From: Piezodorus guildinii
Lineage: Eukaryota > Arthropoda > Insecta > Hemiptera > Pentatomidae
Direction: 5' to 3'
DNA length: 64,000 nucleotides
Assembly (NCBI GenBank): GCA_023052935.1
Contig: CM041297.1
Span: forward strand, 97,734,484-97,798,483
Below are positions 1-10,560 of this stretch, one piece after another. Position numbers and translations under genes: made by a program. The first letter of the stretch is position 1; each line of letters starts with the position of its first letter. Below the pieces are notes generated by a model, which was given only the letters and a program-made list of their open reading frames with translations, did no database searches and had not been told where the DNA came from.

Positions 1-789
1 AAAAGAGCAGATGCACGTTTTGATTGTTTTCTGAGCAGTTCGGTCCTTGGAAAAAATTCCTTACATTTTATTAAAGATTGAAAATTGGTATCCTTATTAG
101 TTCGTGTATGGAAACTGCCTATCAAATATCTTACTTTATTTCTCCCACTTTCGTTATTCTAATATTTTCTGTTTTTTACATTATATTAGTGATGGTGGTA
201 GGGACACGAAATTGTAATGATCGTCTAATAAAATATAAAAGTAATTGTGAAAAATTGGACATATTGTTCAATGAATCGTTTTTTATATTCCAACGCATTG
301 TGTTGTTGAAAGTTGTATGTAAATTTACTAGCATCTGAAATATCTTTCTAAAACATTTGTTGCTTCGACTAACAGAATATTTCAAAATCTTCCATGTCTT
401 CCATACTTTTAAACAAAATAAGTGTCGAGAAAATTTAAAAGGATATTCTTAAATTTTATTACTTTGACAAAGGTTTGTGGGGAATCCTTAGAGCACATCA
501 ACATATTTAAGCTGATAAAATACCCTAATATCTAAAAAAATTGAAAATAGATAAAGAGCTTACTCAGCAAAGAAGATATAATGGACTGAGGTAGCCTAGA
601 AGACATAGCGGAATACGCTAGGCTCTATAAATAGTTAGAAACGTGAACGGACTGGCAAAAAGTATGTCGCTGAGTTCAAGCAGAACTTTCTTTCTTGTTC
701 CAGTGACTTACCACTAATACATCATACATTCCGGCCTTACAAATATGTTTTTAAATTATTTTTGGTAAAGCAAATTACTTTTAACTAAA

Positions 790-1090
790 TCAGTTAAATC
801 AGTTGGTGATCGCATCTCGCGTGAAAGGCTTGACTAAATTCGCTAATTCTTTTTTTGGTGTGTTTAAAACAGTCTAGAGAAGAATATCATAAAAGGAAAA
901 GTAACTTTGGTAGATCGATTTTTTAAATTTTGGAAGATAAAAATAATTTCTCTATCTATATATATAAACGAATTCAGAAGAAGGATCTTTTGAAAGAAAA
1001 ATAGAGAAAAGTTACTTTGATAGATAAGTTTTATTTTTCAATTTTGAAGGTTATAATTATCTCTCGATCTATCTATTTGGGACAGAAAAG
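790..1090. repeat. Degenerate dispersed repeat with internal direct repeat
   Basis: The phrase ATCGCATC.CGC...GGCTTGAC..A.TTCGCTAA occurs near 805-850 and again near 1590-1632, just after TATATAAATGAATCGCC. Between them, two related blocks of about 100 bases (from about 893 and about 1003) repeat in tandem: GTAACTTTGGTAGAT then GTTACTTTGATAGAT, each followed by TTTAAATTTTGGAAG or a close variant. Comparable phrases occur near the ends of dispersed repeats in other arthropods, possibly Helitron-type, but no diagnostic Helitron terminus was identified. The family assignment is a guess. Confidence 0.35.
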
Positions 1091-1147
1091 GAGTTTGTAA
1101 TTGCTAGTGGAGTTTCTGCCTCGTAATGAGACAATCAATGCTACCAT

Positions 1148-1193
1148 TTGTTTATTCGTTTAACGTCACTTTATGCTACTATGGCTAATCGGA
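1148..1193 (-). mobile_element. SINE family B, 3'-end fragment
   Basis: The sequence GTTTAACGTCACTTTATGCTACTATGGCTAATCGG in pieces matches the 3' end of the SINE family seen complete at 23154-23437 and 50699-50970. It is in reverse orientation and breaks off at a TA microsatellite. Confidence 0.7.
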
Positions 1194-1198
1194 AACCA

Positions 1199-1210
1199 AT
1201 TATATATATA

Positions 1211-1257
<47 letters not shown>
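1199..1257. repeat. (TA)n microsatellite
   Basis: A nearly pure TA run of about 58 bases. It separates the SINE fragment on its left from the mariner fragment on its right. Confidence 0.95.
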
Positions 1258-1261
<4 letters not shown>

Positions 1262-1267
1262 ATAACA

Positions 1268-1459
1268 ATCTTCCATTTGTTCCTGCACTTGAAGAAACAC
1301 CTGGGCGGCCGGCGTCTTCAAGACGATAACGAAGTCAAAACATTTGTGATGCAGTGTTTAACAAGTCAGGCGACAGAATTTTTTGAGGAGGGTATTCAAA
1401 AACTGGTGCCGCATTATGACAAGTGCCGCAAAATTCATGGAAATTATGTAGAAAAGTAG
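1268..1459 (+). pseudogene. mariner transposase C-terminal fragment
   Basis: The plus-strand frame reads FHLFLHLKKHLGG, then DDNEVKTFVMQCLTSQA, EFFEEGIQKLVPHYDKC and a final YVEK before a TAG stop. This is the characteristic C-terminus of mariner (IS630/Tc1/mariner superfamily) DDE transposases, downstream of the SD(F/Y)HLF motif. The DDE catalytic domain and everything N-terminal are missing, because the frame runs straight out of a TA microsatellite. The remaining piece has no internal stop, which suggests a fairly recent truncation. It cannot encode an active transposase. Confidence 0.85.
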
Positions 1460-1754
1460 ATTAAGGTACAGGCTTTCATGTAAAAACAAAATTATTGCGA
1501 TATCTTTGCACGTCTTTTTTTAATTCAAAACGGTACTTACTTAAAATACATGAATCGTATCTATATAAATGAATCGCCTTTTTCCTTAGTTATCGCATCA
1601 CGCCTAAACGGCTTGACCGATTTCGCTAAGTTATTAAGACAAGACATAACTTTGAGATTTATGAATTTCTCCGTGGAGGACGATGAAATGTACTCTTCAA
1701 ATCTTAATCAATGACTAGTTTCTAGGTATTATATTAAATGATTTATTTATAAAT

Positions 1755-1771
1755 TTCTTGATATATATTAC

Positions 1772-1802
<31 letters not shown>

Positions 1803-1840
1803 TTACACATATATATATACATATACTATAGCGTATATAT
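1755..1840. repeat. TA/CA-rich microsatellite tract
   Basis: An interrupted run of TA, TACA and ATAC units immediately left of a GC-richer patch that begins near 1845. Confidence 0.85.
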
Positions 1841-1844
1841 AGAT

Positions 1845-2070
1845 CGCAGCGCCGGGCTATACCCTCAGAGCAGATGTTCCACCCGACCAACACGCCTTAT
1901 GCAAAACGAGCCGTCCCGGTACGTCGATTTTGGTCCTCGCGGTGAATACTGATTGGTCTCGGATACGGACACAATCGTTATCTTTGTTATTTTACGAGAG
2001 TCCTTCTTGCGTAACGCACTGAGGAATTTCCGCGAGCTGTAGGATTCCTCGCATTTGTAATTGGCTATAA
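1845..2070. other. GC-richer unique patch in intron 2
   Basis: This block is far less AT-rich than its surroundings and has phrases such as GCGCCGGGC, CCGTCCCGGTACGTCG and TTCCGCGAGCTG. Short frames on either strand match no recognised protein, and no splice-site pair frames an exon. It could be an old transposon fragment or a regulatory element. Confidence 0.4.
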
Positions 2071-2324
2071 AATCAGAGAGCAAAAAGTAATAAAAATGAT
2101 ACATGTAATGCATCAAATGGAACAGACTACACAAATATAATCTTCTATTTCTATGTTCATTAGAATAAAAAAAAAAAAAAAAATATTTATCAAGAATTAT
2201 TTTAAGATAAAATTGACTATGAGCTGATAAAAATTATTATTTAGGTTCACAACGAATATTCGTTCTTTTATAGATTTAAATTCATTATTTAATCAATTAT
2301 TATTCAGGTGATATGCAATTATAA

Positions 2325-2640
2325 TATTGGGTTGTAAATTAAGTTTGTTTCATTTTTTACTAGTGATTTCGAAAAAACTTCAGTTTCTTGTAAATATTAT
2401 TAATCACCTATATTTGACCAATGACGATTATATGTTGCCATCTTTTAGGTAATTTTTGGAATTTGGACATCATCAACAATTGAAGGACGAACCGAGCGGT
2501 TTGCGTCTTTCAAGTCAAAATTTCCGGTTCTGAATCGAGAAAACCATTTACGGACGGTGCTTTTTTATCCACATTCAAATATCTCCTTATCCAACACAAA
2601 AGCTTGTTGATTGTAAATTTAAAATAAGGTTTTTTGATTG
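2325..2640 (-). mobile_element. Internally deleted mariner element
   Basis: On the minus strand 2555-2475 reads RKWFSRFRTGNFDLKDANRS.RP, the helix-turn-helix region of mariner transposases. It runs almost directly into LPKRWQHII, which belongs at the C-terminus, so the DDE catalytic domain is deleted. The left edge, TTGGGTTGTAAATTAAGTT, looks like a mariner terminal repeat (consensus near TTGGGT...AA.TAAGT). The matching right terminus is not clear. This looks like a deletion derivative, the usual way mariners produce MITE-like copies. Confidence 0.65.
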
Positions 2641-3014
2641 AAATTACCGAATCATTACAATGACCTAATAGCTATTTTTGTTCAGAATTAGTTGTTTTTA
2701 ACTTATTCTATTTTTTTTAATTTATTTATATATATATATTTTTTTTTGGGATATCTTTCTTTCCATCCTTTACTTTTGTAAATGATATAATCTGTTTAAT
2801 GTGTTCTTGCTAGATATTTTATCTTTATTTGCAACATTTATGTTTTTTTTAAGGACTTCATTCCAGGGTAAAATCAATTTTTGTTCTATTCTAAATGTTT
2901 TTACGAAAGTATTTAAGAAGCTTAATATAACGGAGTAACTAGATCGAAATTAATACTTGTTCGCCGATATTCTTCGTCTATTCGAGGGATAAATAATTAC
3001 TAAGCAAATTTATG

Positions 3015-3567
3015 ATTCCGTGAATAAAATTGGAGGCTGATTTACAACTTCACCACTCTTTTATTAAAAATTAATGCACAACTTTTCTGGTTGTAAGTAT
3101 CCACTCACACTAGGTAATTTGCACATTTTTAAAATTAATTAGTTATTGGTCATATTTATAAATTAAATTTTAATCATTTTAATTGAATTTTAACAATGAT
3201 GAGCATAGTACATCAACTGATTCCTTTTATATTACATTTTTATAGTGGAATTATTTTGATTGTTCTTTTCTTTTTCTTTTATTTTCGTGTTTTATTTGTA
3301 AATATTTATGAATTTAACGTTAATATTATAAATTATTAACAATTTTAACTGCATCAATTTAATTTTTTTATTATACTTTTGCATTGTTATGTAATTTTCA
3401 TGATAAAATTGTGAGATTGATTATTTTTAATTGGACGATCTTTTGTTCTTGCAGATAAATTTGTTCCTTAGCACCTGATGATGGCATTTCAGCCGAAACG
3501 TTGTGCATTATTTTTTAATAAAAAAGTGATGAAGTTATAAATCAGCCTCCAAGTTTATTCACAGAAT
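3015..3567. mobile_element. Inverted-repeat element with hammerhead-like motif
   Basis: Left arm 3015-3082 and right arm 3499-3567 are about 68-base inverted repeats. Both contain GTGAATAAA.TTGGAGGCTGAT, then AACTTCA.CACT and ATTAATGCACAAC or close variants. About 415 AT-rich, noncoding bases lie between them. The inner edge of the right arm carries the CTGATGA...GAAACG motif annotated separately. A single further copy of the terminal sequence (GAATAAACTTGTGGAGGCTGAT, in two pieces) occurs near 4797-4820. No transposase is present. Confidence 0.75.
3471..3506 (+). ncRNA. Hammerhead-ribozyme-like motif, copy 1
   Basis: The sequence reads GCAC, CTGATGAT, GGC, ATTTCA, GCC, GAAACGTT, GTGC. It can fold with stem I GCAC/GTGC, stem II GGC/GCC, the CUGAUGA and GAAA core boxes, and a two-pair palindromic stem III (ACGU). 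Cleavage would fall after GUU. The fit is imperfect because one extra residue (U) sits between CUGAUGA and stem II. Minimal hammerheads are established in Penelope-like elements and retrozymes. Membership here is inferred from fold alone. Confidence 0.4.
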
Positions 3568-3669
3568 TTGACCTTCACCTTAAAGAATCTTACTCCTTAT
3601 TTATAATTCCGGTATTATGATTAAAGGGATCGACATAAGCTGAAGAACATATTATGCTTCCATCCCATT

Positions 3670-3930
3670 TTTCTAGAGGCTAACAAAAGATCTAGAGTTG
3701 ACATGGAAGACGGCAGTAAAGAGTGGCCGAGAGTTGCATGCCAGCGGGCACTTCCACCTGATAGCCCCTCCAATATTTACCATCTTCCCACTCTCAGCTC
3801 GGATCCTCAGTCCTGGCTTTCACGAAGTATGCCGCCTCTCACTTACAGCAAGCAATTATTTACGGAGCATTTGGCTTCGTAGAGCTAGAGGTAAGTCTCT
3901 TGTACCATGTAATCCGTCCATGTTCGCGAC
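3670..3930. other. GC-richer unique patch in intron 2
   Basis: This patch stands out from the AT-rich background and contains an open plus-strand frame (from about 3698) ending beyond a GAGGTAAGTC donor-like site near 3890. The translation resembles no known family and no convincing acceptor precedes it. It is recorded as unexplained sequence, not as a gene. Confidence 0.3.
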
Positions 3931-4090
3931 AAAGAAAAATTATTTAAAAAATGTAACTGCAAAGTTCATTACTCTCACCAGCTTAACTCTCTAATCGTGG
4001 GTTCAGTAGAAATTTTATAGTCGATAGCCGATTCATAAGTTTACGTAGGATTTCCATTCTTTTTCAACTAACATAATTTTTAATCTTAAT

Positions 4091-4555
4091 ACTAGAGACG
4101 GAAAACTTGGGCTAGTATTATTTCTCCCAAAATTTTTTTTTATTATTTTTCATAACATAAATATATAATACAACATTGTTTTACACAGTCTGTAAATACT
4201 TTTAATTTCCAAATTATAATTGTACAGTAATCTATTTAGTCATTCAATAAAATTATTATTAATCTGCTTCATACGGTTGGCGCTAGTACCCATCTATAAA
4301 TTATTATTATTCATCATATAATTATTCAACTCTTAGTACCGGAAGAAATTGAGCCATATTTACAAACGATGTTGTGTATTGATGTTATGTAAAATAATAA
4401 AAAAAAGTTTTTGGAGGAAATAATACTATATCAGCCTGTTTTCTACCTCTAATATGACGCAATTTCTTTCGGTACTAAGGATATAATAATAATATGAATT
4501 TATAAATGGGTAATAGCGGCAACCATATGAAGCAGATTAATAATAATTTTAGTGA
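4091..4555. repeat. Two interleaved inverted repeats (A-B-A'-B')
   Basis: Arm A (4091-4180) is inverted at A' (4363-4454), sharing AGTATTATTTC.TCC, TTTTATTATTTT and CATAACAT. Arm B (4247-4361) is inverted at B' (4450-4555), sharing TTATTATTAATCTGCTTCAT, CCCAT.TATAAATT and TTAGTACCG.AAGAAATTG. Each pair is about 90-110 bases with scattered mismatches. The order A, B, A', B' is not the A, B, B', A' order that nested insertion or a simple inverted duplication produces. No coding potential. Confidence 0.8.
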
Positions 4556-4971
4556 AGAACTAAACTATTTTATTTCATGTTGAAAAAAAAATGTATAAAA
4601 CTATGAATGAATAATTGAAAGTTCGTTTATAGCCCATGATAGGCATCATCATTAGTTATTAAAAAAAAAGTTTGATAATTTACATAACTCCATTCCCTTC
4701 TAGCTTTTAGGGTTTCCTTGATCTATTAAAACAAAAAACAAAAAAAACATAAAAAACCCTCCTACATCTTATTTCTAACTAAAACGAAATCCTGATGAAT
4801 AAACTTGTGGAGGCTGATATCAAAGGCTCACGACCGGTCTTTTATTTAAATAAAAATGAAGCAGTTGGTTGCTATGCTTCTCTCACTAACAAATAATAAA
4901 TGAAACAATTAATGGACAAAATTTAATTACTCAAATTAAATTTAATTACTGTTTTTAAATCTTAAATTTTG

Positions 4972-5097
4972 AGTGCTGCCAATGGGCGGTTTCTCTTCAC
5001 GTTTTTCATATACACTATCTTTTATCACCATATTTACTTGATGTATTATAATATACCGTTGTAAATTTCATTAAAATATAAAATTAAAAAAAATTAA
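4972..5097 (+). mobile_element. Jockey-like family 1, 3' UTR remnant
   Basis: The block carries the 3' tail seen in the better copy at 30735-31669: GCCAATGGGCGGTTTCTCTT, then CATATTTACTTGATGTATTA, then GTTGTAAATTTCATTAAAAT and an A-rich end. Only the untranslated end survives. Confidence 0.8.
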
Positions 5098-5662
5098 AAT
5101 TTTTATTATTACTCTCTTATTGGAATTAATCTATTATAATCTTGATTATTTTATTTATTCGGATTTATAACTGTCTATTTTACTGTCAGAGCCTTTTAGT
5201 GCTAGATGTTTTGATCTAATCATTTCATAGAATTCAGATTTATCTTTAGGCACTTAGTTACGGATTTTAGCAAATAGCCAAAACATTTGTGGATATTTTA
5301 ACATTAAACGATTTTTTAAGAATAAAATATAGTGAAATTAGGCACACATAATTTTTTAATGAAGCTGCATTATTACGTGGAAACAAGATATATTTTCACT
5401 TAATTTTTAACATTAACACACTCATTTTTTTTTCTAGCAGGAGCTAAAAAGTAACTCAACGTTTTTAACGAAAAGTTCGTTAATAAACATTTTTAATTTA
5501 TTTATAAAAACATTGTTGATTTTTTATTTTACACATTTCTAGAACAGAATGTTTAACAAAATTTCATTTATAAGACAATTATAGTAAATATTTGGTTGAA
5601 TAAATGAATTATGTTCTAAATAACATTAAAGACTTTACCTTTTTTTTTTTTACTCTGTCCAA

Positions 5663-5706
5663 CACATTTACTTGATGTATACAATACAGTTGTAAATATA
5701 TACTTA
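5663..5706 (+). mobile_element. Jockey-like family 1, minimal 3' tail
   Basis: CACATTTACTTGATGTAT, ACAATACAGTTGTAAATAT matches the last part of the family 1 3' UTR. Nothing else of the element is visible. Confidence 0.6.
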
Positions 5707-7165
5707 AACGCATCCACAAATGTTCTTTCCGATTATGTCTATGATAAACTATTTCTTCTTATTGAAGTACCGAAAGCTTCATATTCAACACAAAAAATAA
5801 AACAATAAAAAATAACTAAAAATATATCGGGAAAAAAACAACAACAAAAACTCGCTCCTTCTTGACATCTGTTGAAAATACATTAATGGATTTTGAAAAT
5901 AGGTCTGAAATATTCAATGAGGAACATCAAAACCATGCTTCCTTAGCTATTTCTGGACACCTAATCTCTTAATACAGCCATTAAAACGAAACATAAAAGT
6001 TAAAATTATTCGCTACGGCCAATTAACAGACAATAAAATATCCGTTATTCTCATACAGTAATTTTAAGGTATGCTAATTACTCTCTATAAAATAAATTGC
6101 TTTTTATATTTTTTAGAAGTAATTAACGAATTCTAACGATTAAGATTGTGTGAAGAATTCCTAACTTAAACGAGTAGTTAAAAGTATCGTTAAGCATCTT
6201 GGGCTTTTAATGTTTCCGTGCGTAATTAAGTCCACTTTTCTTTAAGTTGAATAATTGCATAATTAGTTTAATAGTAGGGATAAATGTTGTTGAAACTTGT
6301 TAATTTTGTTATGCCTAAAGAATTGACGATGCATGTAGGTCCGTGTAACATTGAAAAAAAAAAAAAATAGAAAAAGAGAAAAATGCAGATCCTTTCTGCT
6401 TCACAAGTAGATTACACAAAAATGGAATTTCAATGGAGTCATTCTAATTATGGGACTACAACCTTGAATAGAGATTATCTTAACGTTCAGGAAACATTAA
6501 CATGCAAATTGTCAATATTAAAATGTAATTTATATTTTATGCGATGCCAAGATTCGTAAAATTTTATTGATAGTTTGGAGAGAGGCAAATGTATATAATT
6601 TAATGTTTCAAATTTACGACCAACTATATTGTGTAAAATGAAACTAATAACAGTATAAATATAATTTATATGTTTCAGTTAGTTCGAGTTTTAATACAGA
6701 ATCCTTTTTTTTTATTTTTTTTTTTTTTGTCTATAACTATATCTCAAATAATTATTCATGTAATAAACATATCATTTTTAAGCTTAATAAAGAAGTTAAA
6801 AACATAGTAGCGACTATAATTTACTGCGAAGTAATGTTAACAGTATTACACTTTCATTTATTTTAATTATAATTTAAGTTATAGTCGGGCCATTCACTTC
6901 ATTTGATCTACTTTATAAGGTAATGATATATATAGGTAATGATGACCTGTCAAAGGGTCTTAGAGGTATAGGCATTTAAAATGTTTTTTTTTTAAATGTG
7001 CCAGACAAAAAAAATAGAATAAAAATGTGAATAAATGATTGATTTTAGAGGTTTGGAATGGTTTAAATTATATGATTTTTTAGTGAAGCATCAAAGGATG
7101 ACACATATATCACGTTTTTACTTTTTCATTTGTTCTTCTCCATCCAATATTATTTAATTTCCTCC

Positions 7166-7198
7166 GACTGCTCTCTCTCTCTTTCTCTCTCTCTCTCC

Positions 7199-7232
<34 letters not shown>
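7166..7232. repeat. (CT)n then (AT)n microsatellite
   Basis: A pyrimidine CT run with a few TTT breaks is followed by about 28 bases of AT. Confidence 0.9.
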
Positions 7233-7239
<7 letters not shown>

Positions 7240-9361
7240 TTTTAAAATTGATTTTTACTCTTTAAAAACAAGAGATTACAGTGTAAATTATAACTTTCTT
7301 ATAAAACACATTACTTATTCATTAAAATAAATCTTTCTCAGCCCGAATAATCTTTGAAACATAACCACATTTTTTAAAAGAAAATTAAAATCAAGTTTAT
7401 TGTAAGTGTCGTTTCAAATTAAGGAAATTACTCCCAATGTTCGTATTATCAAAAAATTCTCAGGACACAAATTTATTGCACAACAAAAAAGAAAAAAAAA
7501 ACAGTAATAAAACGAGTTTTTTATACCCATTAAAATCCGATATAAAAAATATTTTATCTTTCTCTTACAATGTAAGCTATCAGAATTTTTTATGTGGCCT
7601 AATATATATGGATCATTAGTCCTAGAGATAAAAAGGTGATTGCGCAGGCGATTATTAAGAAATTTAATGTCTGACTTTCAACATGGACAGAATCAAATGT
7701 GTGTTGTGCTGAGTGTTGCGAAGTAAAGCTGAGATATTTGAGTAATATTTTGGAAAATAAAATACTTTCAATCAGAAACGTATTATGTAGTATTCTAATG
7801 ATCATTGAATCGTTAATCTGAGACATTGTATTATTGAAAATATTTTCCTAAATAGTTTTCGACGGTAATTGAGACGTTGATTTTCAAAGGTGCTAATTTA
7901 TATCGATTATGAGAAATCTTACAGGATGAGCAAAATCAAAATTAATCTATTGTTTAACATAATTAAATTTATTATTTGATTCTTTCCGGATTAAAATCGA
8001 CATTAATAACATCATTTTTATAGAACATAAAAAAAAATTGTAGTATGTTACGAAACAAATTAAATGTGTAATTTGTACCTTTTTAAAATTGTTAAATCTG
8101 AACGATTAGAATAAAAATATTTCAAAATATAAATTATCTTATTTTTGTATTTATTTAATTTGTTATTATATTTGATTAATTCATATGGCCGTTTATTAAT
8201 ACCTTAAATTAGCCTTTTTAACAAAATTTATTACATAAAAGTTATAAAATAAGCAGGGATATTATTGGAACAAAAATAGAGATTAATTAAAATTTAAAGA
8301 GTGAAATTTTAGAAATAGAAATAGAAAAAGGAAATAATTGTATTCCCTTTAGAATAACAGGCACAGAAGAAAATATATAGTACGTCTGACCAACATACAA
8401 AAGACATAATTAATGACTTTACTATTATTATGATATTTATACATCAATCAATTGAGTATATATGCAACAAAAACTAAGAAAAATAAAAACAATATTCAGT
8501 GGATATTTGTGTTCATCAATTTGAATTGATAAGAAGGCTAAAAAAATATTTTTTTCGTTCAAAGTATGATATCTAGAATTTAAATACCTCAATTTTAAGT
8601 GTATAATTTGCTATTAAAGGAGAGTTTTCTTGGGAAAACTCTTGTAAGCGAATTTGAAATCAAATTAATTCTAAGCAGGGATGAAAAGTTTTATTTAATC
8701 TTTACAAAATCGTAAATTAAATGAAAAGACATATTTTAAAAAGATCAAAAGTAGGCTTATAAATACTTAGCTATTATAATTAATGTTATCGCGAATTATT
8801 TTAAACAAATTTATGTCCCTATAGGAATCTAAAAAAAAATCAGGTATTGCAAGACTTCTTCTACTTTCTACTAGGGAGAGAGCATGTCGAATCGCAAAGG
8901 GTTTAAAAAAGGTATAAGGGCCTTTGGATTGCATCGAAGACAATAGCAATACTTTCACCCTTTTTTTCGGGGTTTTAGGGCTGATTTCATTTTACCCACC
9001 TCCGATGTCCGGACCTAGATTCTCAAGTCTGAACCGACCTAAAGGAAAAAAAAAACATCATTGGCAAGATCCCAACTGCTGCGTAATCAAAATCATTTAG
9101 TAGATGTAAAGAGATTGATAACGTGAAATAAAAAAATAAAGTTTTATTCAACGCAGATTTAATTTTATAGGACTAATAAATTTTAAAATTTAATTAAACT
9201 AAAAAAAAAAGACCGCACACAATTAATATAAAAGATTTAGAAAATTAATCTATTAATTTCTCGGTAATAATACTTAGTACATGGTATGCATGAGTGTCGT
9301 CAGGTTTAATTAATGAATTGTTTTAGTGTCAATAAAAATATCTGATTAACTATCTAATGCC

Positions 9362-9385
9362 TTTTTTTTTTTTTTTTTTTTTTTT
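9362..9385. repeat. T24 homopolymer
   Basis: An uninterrupted T run with no recognisable element attached on either side. Confidence 0.95.
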
Positions 9386-10382
9386 GCTTATACATTTAAG
9401 TATCTTTAATCTTCTAATATTTAAATCTATACCTACATTAATATCTTTAATAATAATAGCTATTAAATAAAAGTATGATATAATAATGGTTTTCAAGACA
9501 TCATTTCAGCTATACAATTTGATTTAGTAATTCCGAAGTAAAAGCAATTGTACATCTTATGATACTTTTTCTATTCCTCTTTGAAGCTATTTTTAATTTA
9601 TAAGATAATCTAATATAAGCGGATAGCAGTTAAACAATTATTTCGGAAAACGGTGAATGTTAGATTTTTATTTTGAATAAGATTCTAATAGCTATAATAT
9701 TAAATAATTAAAAAAGATTTAACTAAAATTTAACATTTAACATGAATAACACTAGGAGTGAGTCATGTATTTATTTGTAAACACACGAGCTTACAAAAAG
9801 GATAATATATATACCACAATATTGAATGAGTAAAAAAAATTAAAATAATTTTTTTTTAAAAACTTTGACTAAAAAAAAATGATTCGACGTTGTTTAATTT
9901 TGTTCATGGTTGTTACACTTTATTTATATTTTTAAACGCGATGATGATTTTTTCCTTTAATTCGTAAGATGTTATCGTTTCTTTGAATATTTTAAATCAA
10001 TCAAACATGACGTAAATGAAATTAATAAGGCCTTATTTTTGTTATAATCAATTGTAACCAATTAACTAGTGCAAGAAAGTGGTAACAATTCACATTTAAA
10101 GTATTAAAAAACTTAATTAATGTATATGATTAATAAATTATATAATAAATCCCTGAAGAACTTAAAAACAAAAGAATAAATTAATATAAATTTTAATGAG
10201 TCATTATATGGTGTAATTTAAATACTTATTTAAATTAATTGATCTTAAAACCTGAAACTTTTTTGTAACACCAATTATATATTATGTAAAATTAAGTATT
10301 CAATAATATGTAAATCATTATATGTTTTGTTTATTAATGAGAATTTATCGTTTTTACTAATTTGTTTTCAGTAAGAAAGAAT

Positions 10383-10490
10383 GTTAGTGTAGACGGTAAC
10401 TGTTCGGGAGATATTGCCCGCAGAGCGACCTCAACTCCCGATTAACTGAAACAGACTTCTACCGGAGCCACACAAGCTGTGCATAATACA
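10383..10490. other. GC-richer hairpin-forming patch beside the abd-A microexon
   Basis: The patch lies 38-145 bases downstream (in transcript sense) of the microexon donor and is much less AT-rich than the surrounding intron. On the plus strand GGTA, CTGTT and CGGGAG pair with CTCCCG, AACAG and TACC, giving an imperfect hairpin with a 24-base loop and a 9-base bulge. No acceptor/donor pair of suitable length makes it a further coding exon. A splicing control element or structured RNA is possible, but only by position. Confidence 0.35.
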
Positions 10491-10527
10491 TATTATAATA
10501 TAAATTATTTACATTTTTTAGACTTAC

Positions 10528-10560
10528 CACATACGACTCTGTCGAAGGGGCTCATCCAAT
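10528..10560 (-). CDS. abd-A: abdominal-A microexon (TDWM exon)
   Basis: On the minus strand TTGTATTTTTCAG (acceptor) precedes 33 bases, followed by the donor GTAAGTC. With the last base of exon 1, the first two bases make GAT (Asp). The next ten codons read WMSPFDRVVC, and a final G starts the next codon, so both introns are phase 1 and the exon is a multiple of three. Drosophila Abd-A continues after YPWM with TDWMGSPFERVVCG, so the match is specific; here the Gly after Met is absent and Glu is Asp. The exon supplies most of the TDWM motif, a second contact for the cofactor Extradenticle besides YPWM. Being phase-neutral it could be skipped without a frameshift, as happens with Ubx microexons, though no transcript evidence is available here. 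Confidence 0.93.

Larger units (their letters stand above)
1..10527 (-). other. abd-A: abd-A intron 2 (partial)
   Basis: Everything left of the 33-nt microexon should be intron, because the microexon ends in a GTAAGTC donor and the homeobox exon that must follow it was not found in this stretch on the minus strand. The intron is therefore at least 10.5 kb. It is mostly AT-rich sequence with homopolymers, two mariner remnants, inverted-repeat elements at 3.0-3.6 and 4.1-4.6 kb, and two Jockey-type 3' tails. Stretches 3570-4090, 5100-5650, 5710-7160, 7235-9360 and 9390-10380 show no gene or recognisable element. Confidence 0.75.

Noticed and set aside
1..10527. Homeobox exon of abd-A within the window
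   Set aside because: I looked on the minus strand for sequence encoding the homeodomain (for example a KIWFQNRRMK core) and for GDF.GPNGCPRRR and saw none. It is expected left of base 1.
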